Shown here one piece after another: positions 30,015-38,927 of a stretch of DNA of 39,007 nucleotides; positions within the stretch are counted from its first letter, which is position 1; every line of letters starts with the position of its first letter. The notes beneath the pieces were generated by a model, which saw only the letters and a program-made list of their open reading frames with translations, made no database searches and had not been told where the DNA came from. The stretch spans positions 1 to 39,007 of the forward strand of contig JAOTWF010000017.1 in assembly GCA_029863005.1 (NCBI GenBank), given 5' to 3'. Origin of the DNA: Gammaproteobacteria bacterium (GTDB taxonomy: Bacteria; Pseudomonadota; Gammaproteobacteria; Acidiferrobacterales; Sulfurifustaceae). The position numbers and the translations under genes are program-made.

Positions 30015-31493
30015 TTATTTAGTTGTTGTCTTAGCTTCGCTGAGACGTCGTTTGATTAGATCCACCCCCAAAAGCTCCCATATGGCCTCAAGCTGGGGAC
30101 CATGATTCCACTCGTATACACGGCCTGACTGAGATATAAGCTCATTTACTTCACCAGACAGCGCAGCGCGTAGCGGCATATATAAGGATTTTCCTTTTTT
30201 ATTTGTGACTATCTCCAGCATTTTGACATATGAATGAAACGTAGCGGTGTCATTGTTGAAACATTCAAGAGCTTTCTTGAAGAAATCGCTTCCTGCTTTA
30301 TCAATCGCAGATTTTGCATCGCGATCATATTTATGACTTTCTGCAAAAAGATTACCAGCCCATATGAAAGCATCTTCAGGAGTTGTGATGTTATCGCGAA
30401 TAACTTTTACAAATAATAATTCCTTGCCCTTCGGAACAAAGCTGCTGACATAAGAACTTAAGATAGCCTTGCTATTCATCCAGACCCAGAGTTCCTCATT
30501 GGATGTATGCTTAATAGCCTCCTTCTGCCAATACACTAGCTGACTCTCGTCATAGCGAGCCGGTGCCCGGCCCAGCCGTGACAGATTAAAATTTTCCGCC
30601 AAGGTTTCCAGGTCCATGAAGGCGCTGGCATCGTACGTATGGCCGAGCCGGGCGAGATAATTACTGACTGCGAGCGGCAGAAAACCGCCTTCTCGCAACT
30701 CCTGTACACTTTTGCTGCCCGTGCGCTTGGACAGTGGAGCACCGTCTGCCCCAACCACGAGTGCGATATGGGCATACTCCGGCAGCGGCAAACCGAGCGC
30801 CTGAAGCAACATGATCTGGCGCGGAGTGTTGGTGAGATGATCCTCGCCGCGCACGACCAGCGTCACTCCCATTATCGCGTCGTCAATGGCGTTGCAGAAA
30901 AAAAACGCCGGAGTGCCATCCGAGCGGCGAATCACATAGTCGCCGATATCGTCCGTGCGGAAGATTTGCGGGCCACGCACTTTGTCTTCGAATTCGATGG
31001 TTTTACCCTCGTCCACCCGGAAACGCAGCGTGGCGGGTTCGCCCCGAGCAAACCGCGCCTGGACATCCGGGGCTGACAATGCGCGACACTTCCCGGTGTA
31101 GCGTGGAGGACGACCGGCGGCGAGTGCTGTTTTGCGCGAGATGGCGAGTTCGTGCTCGCTGCAAAAACACGGGTAGGCCAAACCTCGGGATTCGAGCGAA
31201 GAAAAATATTCCTTGTAGAGAGGTCCACGTTCGGACTGGGCATATGGCCCGTGCCGGCCGCCAATCTCTGGTCCTTCGTCCCAGTCGAGTCCCAGCCAAC
31301 GCAAATCCAATTCCATGGCGCGGGCATATTTCTCGTGTCCACGCATGGCATCGGTATCTTCGAGACGCAGCAAAAACAAACCTTGTGCCTGCCTAGCCAA
31401 CAGAAAATTGAACAACGCCGTGCGAATATTGCCGAGGTGCAACAGGCCCGTGGGACTGGGGGCGAAACGGGTCTTGATGGGTCGCGAAGTCAT
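30015..31493 (-). CDS. gltX: Glutamyl-tRNA synthetase with a compositionally distinct C-terminal half
   Basis: Charges tRNA-Glu (and in some relatives tRNA-Gln). The 492-residue product starts at ATG 31493 (MTSRPIKTRFAPSPTG); longer starts are not needed. The HIGH-type motif is HLGN (19-22) and the KMSKS-type motif is PLSKR (253-257). The catalytic part to about residue 320 is normal for this genome. The anticodon-binding part, coded by about 30,060-30,540, is markedly AT-rich: I count about 36% GC over 30,181-30,480 against about 58% over 30,541-30,660. Yet it is still recognisable GluRS sequence (FVPKGKELLFVKVIRDN, KKGKSLYMPLRAALSGE). This suggests a recombined mosaic gene. No clear ribosome binding site. 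Confidence 0.94.
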   Translation of the reverse strand: MTSRPIKTRFAPSPTGLLHLGNIRTALFNFLLARQAQGLFLLRLEDTDAMRGHEKYARAMELDLRWLGLDWDEGPEIGGRHGPYAQSERGPLYKEYFSSLESRGLAYPCFCSEHELAISRKTALAAGRPPRYTGKCRALSAPDVQARFARGEPATLRFRVDEGKTIEFEDKVRGPQIFRTDDIGDYVIRRSDGTPAFFFCNAIDDAIMGVTLVVRGEDHLTNTPRQIMLLQALGLPLPEYAHIALVVGADGAPLSKRTGSKSVQELREGGFLPLAVSNYLARLGHTYDASAFMDLETLAENFNLSRLGRAPARYDESQLVYWQKEAIKHTSNEELWVWMNSKAILSSYVSSFVPKGKELLFVKVIRDNITTPEDAFIWAGNLFAESHKYDRDAKSAIDKAGSDFFKKALECFNNDTATFHSYVKMLEIVTNKKGKSLYMPLRAALSGEVNELISQSGRVYEWNHGPQLEAIWELLGVDLIKRRLSEAKTTTK

Positions 31494-31637
31494 CGTGCAG
31501 GGCGCCATGTTAGCGGAATCCGCTGATTCGGCGTAGTCCCACCGGTACGACAGCCCCGCCAATCCGGTGTAAACTCACTGAAGGAGCCTGCCATCCGCGG
31601 GATAATTCAACGTAAAGCGATAAAAGGGCAACCCTTG

Positions 31638-32138
31638 ATGATTCATATGAAAACCAACTTCGGCACCATTGTCCTGGAACTCCACCGGGAGAAGGCACCG
31701 AAGACCGTGGAGAATTTCCTTGCCTACGCCAATGACGGATTTTATGACGGTACGTTGTTTCATCGAGTCATCGACAAGTTTGTCATCCAGGGCGGCGGTT
31801 TTGGCCCGGGCATGACGCAAAAGATGACGCGCCCACCGATTGAGAACGAGGCAAATAATGGCCTGCGCAACGCCCGCGGCACCGTCGCCATGGCGCGCGC
31901 CACCGATCCGCATTCCGCCACCAGTCAGTTCTTCATCAATATCGTCGATAATGATTTCCTCAATTACACGGCGCCTACGCCGGCAGGCTGGGGCTATTGC
32001 GTTTTTGGGAAAGTCATCGACGGCATGCACATTATCGACCAGATCAAAGGCGTGGCCACCGGCTCCAAGCTCGGTCACAAGGACGTGCCGTTGTCTGATG
32101 TACTGATCGAAAAAATGCAGATCATCGAGGAAAAATAG
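31638..32138 (+). CDS. ppiB: Cyclophilin-type peptidyl-prolyl isomerase (cytosolic, PpiB-like)
   Basis: Catalyses prolyl cis-trans isomerisation. The 166-residue product has no signal peptide, so it is the cytosolic type. Conserved sites are FHRVIDKFVIQGG (active-site arginine), MARATDPHSATSQFFIN and AGWGYCVFGKV. I choose ATG 31638; AAGGG is about ten bases upstream. ATG 31647 is an alternative. A -10-like GATAAT sits at 31601-31606 in the region divergent from gltX, without a convincing -35. lpxH follows after 16 bases. Confidence 0.95.
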   Translation: MIHMKTNFGTIVLELHREKAPKTVENFLAYANDGFYDGTLFHRVIDKFVIQGGGFGPGMTQKMTRPPIENEANNGLRNARGTVAMARATDPHSATSQFFINIVDNDFLNYTAPTPAGWGYCVFGKVIDGMHIIDQIKGVATGSKLGHKDVPLSDVLIEKMQIIEEK

Positions 32139-32154
32139 GAGCTAGACGCCAGAG

Positions 32155-32925
32155 ATGCCGGTCAGCACATTATTCATCTCCGACTTGCATCTCTGCGGTG
32201 ATCGCCCCGCCATCACCCGGCTGTTCCTCGATTTCCTTCGGCACCGCGCGCGTACCGCCGACGCCCTCTACATCCTCGGCGACCTGTTTGAATACTGGAT
32301 CGGCGACGAAGCCGTCGATCAAGATGAATTCCGCGTGATCATCGGCGGCTTGCGCGATCTCACTACGAACGGAACGCCGGTCTTGGTCATTCACGGCAAT
32401 CGAGATTTCCTGATGGCACGCGGGTTCGAAAAATCCACCGGCTGCCGGTTGTTGCCCGATCCGACGCTCATTGAACTGCACGGCACCCCCACCTTACTCA
32501 TGCACGGTGATACCCTGTGCACCGATGATATCGAGTACATGGCCTTCCGCGCCAAGGTGCGGGACTCCGGCTGGCAGCAGGAATTTCTCGGCAAGTCCAT
32601 TGCGGAACGCGATGCGATCGTGCGCAACTATCGGGAAATCAGCAAAAACTCCACCTCAAACAAAAAACCGGAAATCATGGACGTCAATCAGGAGGCGGTC
32701 GAAAGCGTCATGCGCGCGCACAATGTGCAGCGCCTGATTCATGGCCACACGCATCGTCCGAAGGAGCATGTCTTCGACCTCGACGGCCGGCCTGCGCGCC
32801 GCATGGTTCTCGGCGACTGGTATGAACAGGGAAGCGTGCTGAGCGTGGATGCGCGCGGCTGGCGGCTGGAATCGCTCCCGCTAACCGCGAGAAATCCCGC
32901 CACCGTCCGGGCAGATGCCTCGTAA
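32155..32925 (+). CDS. lpxH: UDP-2,3-diacylglucosamine pyrophosphatase LpxH
   Basis: Fourth step of lipid A synthesis: cleaves UDP-2,3-diacylglucosamine to lipid X and UMP at the inner face of the cytoplasmic membrane. It is a calcineurin-like phosphoesterase, 256 residues. Metal-binding motifs are all present: SDLHL (D10, H12), GDLFEYWIGD (D43), GNRDFL (N82), MHGDT (H117) and HGHTHRP near 196. The ATG is 16 bases after ppiB, an arrangement common in gammaproteobacteria. Confidence 0.96.
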   Translation: MPVSTLFISDLHLCGDRPAITRLFLDFLRHRARTADALYILGDLFEYWIGDEAVDQDEFRVIIGGLRDLTTNGTPVLVIHGNRDFLMARGFEKSTGCRLLPDPTLIELHGTPTLLMHGDTLCTDDIEYMAFRAKVRDSGWQQEFLGKSIAERDAIVRNYREISKNSTSNKKPEIMDVNQEAVESVMRAHNVQRLIHGHTHRPKEHVFDLDGRPARRMVLGDWYEQGSVLSVDARGWRLESLPLTARNPATVRADAS

Positions 32926-32937
32926 CACCCGTTGCGC

Positions 32938-33645
32938 CTAGCGGCTGCGCAGTGCGTCGATCGACAGACGCTGGTAATCGCCGGGCAAACGCAGCATGGC
33001 GGCCGTGGCGCGGAATTCCGTGTTGAAATCCACCAGTTCGGTTGTCCTGCCGGTCATGTCCACGAGCCGCACCGGAAACCCATGCTCCAGGTGACGCGCG
33101 GGGGAAAAGATATTGTTTGCCAAACCGCAAGGGGACTGCATTTCGGCTGGTGTAAACGGGAGAGTCTTCGCCTGTTGCCCCGCCAGCACCGTGTGGTATT
33201 GGCGTAACGCTGCCACGACCTCCGGCATCAGACCGGCCGCGGCATACAGCTCATAGCAGCGTTTTCCGTTCGTCCGTAATTCAAAATGGCTGACTTTAAA
33301 CGTCCCAACCGATGGAAAGACAGCGTTGTCCGCCATCACCTCATTCTTCAGAGTGGCAGTCGGTTTGGCGTCCATCGGTCGTGGAGGAATGACGAGGATT
33401 TGCCGCTCCCCCCCGGTAACGCTGTAAATGGTTCCGTCAGCCCGGTCAAACAAGAGGAAATTTACATCATCGGCCCCACCGTCCATGCGCAGGAAGCCCG
33501 CCGTGACGATCATGCGTGTACGGTTGGGATCAGCGCCCGGCTCGTGTTCGACAAAATACAGAACAGTCGCCGGCGTCGTCGGGGTTGAACAGGCAAACAT
33601 GGCGGGCAACCACAGGACGACGATAAGTAATAAACGTTTGACCAT
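32938..33645 (-). CDS. Small exported protein of unknown function
   Basis: I do not recognise a family. The 235-residue product has a clear signal peptide (KRLLLIVVLWLPAMF) followed by AC at 18-19, an imperfect lipobox, so it may be a lipoprotein. The body is rich in beta strands (VLYFVEHEPG, RMIVTAGFLRMDGG, NFLLFDRADGTIYSV, GERQILVIPP), with cysteines in RCYELY and SPCGLAN that could form a disulfide. It starts six bases after the glycerate kinase stop and has GAGAG close to the ATG, so it is the last gene of the lut-type operon. Its role there is unknown. Confidence 0.7.
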   Translation of the reverse strand: MVKRLLLIVVLWLPAMFACSTPTTPATVLYFVEHEPGADPNRTRMIVTAGFLRMDGGADDVNFLLFDRADGTIYSVTGGERQILVIPPRPMDAKPTATLKNEVMADNAVFPSVGTFKVSHFELRTNGKRCYELYAAAGLMPEVVAALRQYHTVLAGQQAKTLPFTPAEMQSPCGLANNIFSPARHLEHGFPVRLVDMTGRTTELVDFNTEFRATAAMLRLPGDYQRLSIDALRSR

Positions 33646-33651
33646 AAACTC

Positions 33652-34890
33652 TCAATTTCCTCCCTGGACTTTCAAACCGAGCATGATGTCCATCACATTG
33701 GTGCCGGTCGGTCCGGTCTGCACCAGGTCGCCAGTCGCTTCCAGAAATGTACCGGCATCGGCCTGATCCAGGGATCGCTTCGCATCCAACCCCGCCTGCG
33801 CGCCACGCGCGATGGTATTGCCATCTACCAGTGCACCGGCATCGTCCGTGGGACCGTCCGAGCCATCCGTGCCGGCGGCGAGAAACCAGACATCGTTCCG
33901 ATCCTGAAGTACCAGTGCCGCAGCCAGTGCCAGGCTCTGGTTGCGCCCGCCGCGTCCCGGCGTCTCCGGGAGCCGGATGGTGGTCTCGCCACCCCAGACG
34001 TGAACGGTGTCCGGATCAGATCGTAACAATTTTGTTGCCAGTCGTGCACCGGCTTCCAGCGCATCACCGGAAACAAAACTTGTCTCGAGTATTGTCGGAT
34101 AGCCCATTTTCTTAGCCGCTTCCACAGCGGCGCTTTTGGCGTTATCGAGTGTCGCGACGATCTCGCGTTTGACATTCTGAAAGCAGACATCATCGGGCGC
34201 GGGTGCCGGTGGCATATGCTTCAGCGCCTCGGTGATAAAGTCCGGGAGACCCTTTATCGTCAAAGGCCGGCGCAGGTCTTCATCCGCCACCAGCGGGCCG
34301 GAACCGATCGCACGCAAATCATTTCCCGGCACATCCGACACCACCAGGCACAAGACGCGTCGCGGGGAGAGCAGTTTGGCCAGCCTTCCCCCTTTGAGAC
34401 GCGAAAGTCGCCGACGGATGCGATTGTAATTGTTGATATCCAGTCCCGAGCCGAGTATCCAGCGATTGATTTCCTGAAACTGCTCGAGACTGATCGGCGG
34501 CGGCAAAGCCTCTACTAATGCTGAGGCACCTCCGGATATCAATACAAGCACCGCGGCATTCGTAGGAATCCGATCCACGAACGCCAGCAACTGCCGACCG
34601 GCTGCAAGGCTAGACTCGTCCACCAGAGGATGCCCCGCCTCCAACACCGGCCAGGGCAATGCCTCAGCATATCCTTTCTTGGTGATGATCAGCGCTTCGA
34701 CAATAAGATCTTTCATCACGTCTTGTGCGCCCTGCGCCATGGCGCAGGCGGCTTTGCCCACCGCTACCATATAGACTTCTCCGGGCAGTGGCCTTTCCTT
34801 CAACCTATCGCGCACACAAGCACGTCCATCAACCGCCGTCAGGGCGGACTGAAAGATGGACAGAAGATCCTCTCGTTGCCGGTTGGTCAT
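33652..34890 (-). CDS. gckA: Glycerate kinase, type 2 (MOFRL family)
   Basis: Phosphorylates glycerate to 2-phosphoglycerate, feeding it into central metabolism; homologues are known from the serine cycle and tartrate or glyoxylate catabolism. The 412-residue product shows the N-terminal domain (MVAVGKAACAMAQGA, LVLISGGASALVEALP), VVSDVPGNDLRAIGSGP, and the C-terminal MOFRL domain (GRGGRNQSLALAAAL, AAGTDGSDGPTDDAGA, TGPTGTNVMDIML). The ATG at 34890 overlaps the preceding stop (ATGA), which fixes the start. It is co-transcribed with the phosphatase-like gene upstream. Confidence 0.93.
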   Translation of the reverse strand: MTNRQREDLLSIFQSALTAVDGRACVRDRLKERPLPGEVYMVAVGKAACAMAQGAQDVMKDLIVEALIITKKGYAEALPWPVLEAGHPLVDESSLAAGRQLLAFVDRIPTNAAVLVLISGGASALVEALPPPISLEQFQEINRWILGSGLDINNYNRIRRRLSRLKGGRLAKLLSPRRVLCLVVSDVPGNDLRAIGSGPLVADEDLRRPLTIKGLPDFITEALKHMPPAPAPDDVCFQNVKREIVATLDNAKSAAVEAAKKMGYPTILETSFVSGDALEAGARLATKLLRSDPDTVHVWGGETTIRLPETPGRGGRNQSLALAAALVLQDRNDVWFLAAGTDGSDGPTDDAGALVDGNTIARGAQAGLDAKRSLDQADAGTFLEATGDLVQTGPTGTNVMDIMLGLKVQGGN

Positions 34891-35363
34891 ATGAGGCTGT
34901 GTTCGGGCGCCAACTGACGGACCATTTCTTCCGCGAACGGCCGCCACACGGCATCTGGCTCCCAGATCGCCTGCACATCCGGTATCACGTCCTCCGCTGA
35001 CCATCCCTGCCGCAACCGGCGGTAAAGTGAGACAAACACCGAGACCCGCTTATTGGCGGCGCAGTGGATGAAAAGACGATGGCCTGACAGCTTGTCCATG
35101 GTTTCGAAGAATTTCTCCAGGTCAGTGCGCGTGGGTCGCTCCCACTGAACAGGAATGTGAATGTAGCGCATGCCGAGGGAATTCACGATCTCGCGCTCGC
35201 CGGGGAGGAAATATTCTGCATCATGCAGCGCGAGATTCACCACGATCTCGAATCCGGCTTCAGCCACGGCAACCATTTCATCTTCTGTCGGCTGTCCGGC
35301 CGTGGCGAGCGTATCGCTCAGCCGGCGATAGTTATAAATTCCTTCCAGCAGCGCATCAAGCAT
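34887..35363 (-). CDS. Tyrosine-phosphatase-like protein
   Basis: The 158-residue cytosolic product resembles bacterial dual-specificity phosphatase-like proteins (LATAGQPTEDEMVAVAEAGF, VVNLAL, and the loop IHCAANKRVSVF at 99-110). The presumed nucleophile is C101. The first arginine after it, R106, gives Cys-x4-Arg, whereas classical tyrosine phosphatases have Cys-x5-Arg. Some DUF442-type relatives also use the shorter loop, so catalysis is possible but not certain. It begins 12 bases after the dehydrogenase gene and overlaps glycerate kinase by four bases. A role in controlling this operon's enzymes would be speculation. Confidence 0.75.
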   Translation of the reverse strand: MLDALLEGIYNYRRLSDTLATAGQPTEDEMVAVAEAGFEIVVNLALHDAEYFLPGEREIVNSLGMRYIHIPVQWERPTRTDLEKFFETMDKLSGHRLFIHCAANKRVSVFVSLYRRLRQGWSAEDVIPDVQAIWEPDAVWRPFAEEMVRQLAPEHSLI

Positions 35364-35375
35364 GGCGGTTCGCGG

Positions 35376-36878
35376 CTAACCGAGGGTTGGCATGGAGAGG
35401 CTGGAGGGGTCTTCCTTGTGTCCCGTGGGCCAGCGGCTGGTAACTACCTTGCTGCGGGTATAGAAATACACCCCTTCCATGCCGTGCACGTGCAAATCGC
35501 CGAACAACGAGGCCTTCCAACCGCCAAAGGAGAAAAACGCCATCGGCACCGGGATCGGTACGTTGACGCCCACCATGCCGACCTCGATGTCGCGTTCGAA
35601 GCGACGTGCGTGGGCGCCGGAACTAGTGAAGATGGCGGTACCGTTACCGTAGGGATTGGCATTGACCAGTGCAATGGCCTCATCCAGGTTTGCGGCCCGC
35701 AATACGATCAGCACCGGTCCAAAGATCTCTTCCTGGTAGATGGTCATTTCAGGCTTCACATGGTCGAACAAGGTCGGTCCGAGATAAAAACCCCGCGATT
35801 TCTCGACGACCGGATGTTGCCGGCCATCCAGCACCAGCTTGGCCTTCTGGGCCGCACCACTATCGATAAGCTTGCGCACCCGGTCGCGATGCGCGCCGGT
35901 GATCAGCGGGCCCATGTCCACATCTTTTTCGTCGCCCGCCCCGACGTTCAGGCGCGACGCCCGGTCACGCAATTCTTCCACCAGCGCATCGCCGGCGGCG
36001 CCCACGGCGACCACGGTAGAGATGGCCATGCAGCGTTCCCCCGCCGATCCGTAGGCCGCACCCGTTAGCGCATTCGCGGCAAAGTCGAGATCGGCATCCG
36101 GCATGACGATGGCATGGTTCTTCGCCCCTCCCAGGGCCTGGACCCGCTTCCCCTGGCGCGCCCCGGTCTCATAGATATATCGGGCCACGGGGGTGGAACC
36201 GACGAAGGAAACCGCCTGCACCTGCGGATGCGCCAGCAGCGCATCCACCGCCTCCTTGTCTCCGGAAATTACATTGAACACTCCCGGCGGCAGTCCAGCT
36301 TCGTGAAACAACTCGGCCATGCGCAGGCTGGCGGAAGGTACTTTCTCCGAGGGTTTGAGGATGAAGGTGTTGCCGCAGGCAATGGCCACTGGAAACATCC
36401 AAAGCGGCACCATGACGGGAAAATTGAACGGCGTGATCCCGGTACACACGCCGACCGGCTGCAACAACGAATGGCAATCCACGCCCCGGCCGACATCCTC
36501 GGCTTGTTCGCCCTTCAGCAGATGTGGAACGCCGGTCGCGAATTCGACAACTTCGATGCCGCGTTGAAGCGAACCCGCGGCATCTTCATGCGTCTTTCCA
36601 TGTTCTTCGGTGATGAGCCCGACCAGTTCTTCTCGGTGCGCCTGTAACAGTTCGCGGAACTGCATGAGGATGCGCGCACGGCGCAAGGGCGTGGTATCGC
36701 GCCATCCGGGATAGGCGGCGCGCGCCGCCGCCACCGCCCGGTCCACGTCCGGCTTATCCGCGAGCGGTGCGCGCCGAATGACTTCACCGGTTGCCGGATT
36801 GAAAATGTCCGCGGCACGCTGGCTCTGGCTGGCCTGTGACTGGCCGTTGATCCAAAGGGACAAAAGTGGTTGTGTCAT
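35376..36878 (-). CDS. mmsA: CoA-acylating methylmalonate-semialdehyde dehydrogenase
   Basis: Oxidises methylmalonate or malonate semialdehyde with NAD and CoA to propionyl-CoA or acetyl-CoA. The 500-residue product is an aldehyde dehydrogenase with PFNFPVMVPLWMFPVA, FVGSTPVARYIYE, LGGAKNHAIVMPDADLD and the catalytic C283 in GSAGERCMA. The usual ELGGK glutamate is absent, as is normal for this CoA-dependent subfamily. GAGG lies seven bases before ATG 36878. It follows lutC by 19 bases on the same strand. Confidence 0.94.
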   Translation of the reverse strand: MTQPLLSLWINGQSQASQSQRAADIFNPATGEVIRRAPLADKPDVDRAVAAARAAYPGWRDTTPLRRARILMQFRELLQAHREELVGLITEEHGKTHEDAAGSLQRGIEVVEFATGVPHLLKGEQAEDVGRGVDCHSLLQPVGVCTGITPFNFPVMVPLWMFPVAIACGNTFILKPSEKVPSASLRMAELFHEAGLPPGVFNVISGDKEAVDALLAHPQVQAVSFVGSTPVARYIYETGARQGKRVQALGGAKNHAIVMPDADLDFAANALTGAAYGSAGERCMAISTVVAVGAAGDALVEELRDRASRLNVGAGDEKDVDMGPLITGAHRDRVRKLIDSGAAQKAKLVLDGRQHPVVEKSRGFYLGPTLFDHVKPEMTIYQEEIFGPVLIVLRAANLDEAIALVNANPYGNGTAIFTSSGAHARRFERDIEVGMVGVNVPIPVPMAFFSFGGWKASLFGDLHVHGMEGVYFYTRSKVVTSRWPTGHKEDPSSLSMPTLG

Positions 36879-36897
36879 GGTGGTACCTCTTCTAACG

Positions 36898-37524
36898 TCA
36901 GCCAACGATAATAATCAATACGCGATAAGGACCATGCGCACCGAGTGTGACGGTCTGCTCGATATCCGCTGTGCGCGAAGGTCCGGAAATAAAATTGACC
37001 GCGCGCGGGAGCGCTCCATGCTCGAGGCGCAACCGGTCCCAGGCCTGTTCCATGGTCGCCACGATGCGTTCCGTGCCCAACACGGCGACATGCGTCTCCG
37101 GGAGCAGGCTCACTGTCGCCGGCGTGTCGGGTCCGGAAAGCAGCATCAGGGTGCCGGTCTCTGCAATGCCGACAAAGGCGCCGGTGATGCCCAACATATC
37201 ATCCCCGCGCGCGCCGCGCGCCTGCAAATCGATCCCGGCGGAACGCCAGTCATACGGTGCCAGCACCGGCCAGCAGACGCCCTTTCTTGGCAGATCGTGC
37301 TGCCGCAGGTATTGGGCAACGATTCCCGGAATTTCCGTGATTGTTCCGGCGTGAGCGACATCGCTTGAAAGTTTTACCGCCTGTTCGTCGAAACGACTGG
37401 CCAAATCGCCTGCCAACGGCGGAACCGGTCCGCACGGATGTCGGCGGATCTCGCTTTCGATGTCATGACCGGCGGCCTGTCGTGCCTTGCCAATCCGGGC
37501 CAGAATATTATCGCGCGCGCTCAT
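36898..37524 (-). CDS. lutC: Lactate utilization protein C (LUD domain)
   Basis: LutABC is an iron-sulfur L-lactate oxidising system first described in Bacillus. LutC is the small LUD-domain subunit. The 208-residue product starts MSARDNILARIG at ATG 37524, overlapping the lutB stop by four bases, so the long frame upstream is a shadow of lutB. Family landmarks are GITGAFVGIAETGTLML, PETHVAVLGTERIV and NFISGPSRTADIEQTVTLGAHGP (across 23 residues near the C terminus). The exact biochemical part played by LutC is not established. Confidence 0.93.
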   Translation of the reverse strand: MSARDNILARIGKARQAAGHDIESEIRRHPCGPVPPLAGDLASRFDEQAVKLSSDVAHAGTITEIPGIVAQYLRQHDLPRKGVCWPVLAPYDWRSAGIDLQARGARGDDMLGITGAFVGIAETGTLMLLSGPDTPATVSLLPETHVAVLGTERIVATMEQAWDRLRLEHGALPRAVNFISGPSRTADIEQTVTLGAHGPYRVLIIIVG

Positions 37525-38927
37525 GCGATTGGCTTTCTCCGGTAGAGATCGTGGAATGTGCGGCCCGCCGGTGCGGGCAGGTCGCGTCCTTTGGTCCAGC
37601 CGGAGACGCCTGGAAGATAATGCAATCGTTTTTCCTTGCCACCGGCGAGCCGCAACATTCGCACTGCCAGACGCGAGAAGAGACCATAAACTGAGGGACG
37701 TTGTGCCACCCACGACCAGATTCTCAAGGCCACGCGTTCGCGCCAAGGCCGCAAACCTTGCTTCACCTGCCGGGTGCGTAAATGCCGCAGCAGGTCGGGC
37801 AAGGGAATTTTCACCGGGCAAACCACCGCGCATTGGCCGCAGAACGTCGAGGCATTGGGCAGATCGAGAGCGTTTTCCAGCCCCACGAAAGCTGGCGTCA
37901 GCACCGAGCCCATCGGCCCCGGGTACACCCAGCCGTAGGCGTGGCCACCGATGTTCTGGTACACGGGACAGTGATTCATGCAGGCGCCGCAGCGGATGCA
38001 ACGCAACATCGGTTGTAGTTCGGTGCCGAGCAGGCGGCTGCGGCTGTTGTCCAGCAGAATGATGTGAAAGTGCTCCGCGCCTTCGGTATCGTTTTGGCCA
38101 CGAGTACCGGTCAAAATCGAGACGTAATTGGTGATGGATTGGGCCGTGGCGGAACGCGGCAGGAGCCGCAAAAGCGTCGTGGCATCCTCAAGCGTGGGAA
38201 CGACTTTTTCAATGCCAGTGATCGCCACATGCACGCGCGGAAGCGTGGTCACCAACCGGCCGTTGCCCTCGTTGGTCACGATCAATACCGAGCCGGTCTC
38301 GGCGATAATGAAATTCGCCCCGGAAATTCCCATATCGGCCGCCAGGAATTTCGGCCGCAATATTTCGCGCGCCTCGCGGCACAGCTCCGTGATTTCCGTG
38401 ATGCGCGTGCGTCGGTGCTTCTCCTCGAACAGGTCGGAGATTTCCTCCTTGCTCTTGTGCACCACCGGCGCCACGATGTGCGACGGCGGCTCCTTGGCCA
38501 GCTGCAGGATATATTCACCCAGATCCGTCTCGATCACATCGAATCCTTCGCTTTCCAGATGATCATTGAGCGCACATTCTTCGGAAACCATGGACTTGGA
38601 CTTGGCAATCCGGCGGACATGGTGTCGCCGGGCAATGTCCGCCATGAGGCGATTGGCCTCCTCAACGCTCTCCGCCCAATGTACCTCGGCCCCGCGTGCT
38701 GTCGCTTCCAGCTCGAATCGCCGTAAATAGTCATCCAGCTGAGTAACCACGCGTTCGCGGATATCCTCCGCCGCATCGCGGATTTCATTGAAATTCGGGA
38801 GTTCCGCAATAGCCGCCGCTCGACCGTCGACGAATTTCGACTGGAGTTTATTCAGCGCCTGCTGGAGTTTCTCATCACCCAGCTTTTCCACCGCCTTGCG
38901 CTTGAAATGCATCGAGCTTACGTGCAT
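37521..38927 (-). CDS. lutB: Lactate utilization iron-sulfur protein B
   Basis: Iron-sulfur subunit of the LutABC lactate oxidation complex. The 468-residue product has an N-terminal LUD domain (GANFIIAETGSVLIVTNEGN, LPRVHVAITGIEKVVPT) followed by two ferredoxin-type cluster motifs, CIRCGACMNHCPV and CGQCAVVCPVKIP, for two 4Fe-4S clusters, and a C-terminal region of about 90 residues (DUF3390-like position). The ATG at 38927 has GGGAGA seven bases upstream and lies within the last ten bases of lutA. Confidence 0.94.
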   Translation of the reverse strand: MHVSSMHFKRKAVEKLGDEKLQQALNKLQSKFVDGRAAAIAELPNFNEIRDAAEDIRERVVTQLDDYLRRFELEATARGAEVHWAESVEEANRLMADIARRHHVRRIAKSKSMVSEECALNDHLESEGFDVIETDLGEYILQLAKEPPSHIVAPVVHKSKEEISDLFEEKHRRTRITEITELCREAREILRPKFLAADMGISGANFIIAETGSVLIVTNEGNGRLVTTLPRVHVAITGIEKVVPTLEDATTLLRLLPRSATAQSITNYVSILTGTRGQNDTEGAEHFHIILLDNSRSRLLGTELQPMLRCIRCGACMNHCPVYQNIGGHAYGWVYPGPMGSVLTPAFVGLENALDLPNASTFCGQCAVVCPVKIPLPDLLRHLRTRQVKQGLRPWRERVALRIWSWVAQRPSVYGLFSRLAVRMLRLAGGKEKRLHYLPGVSGWTKGRDLPAPAGRTFHDLYRRKPIA

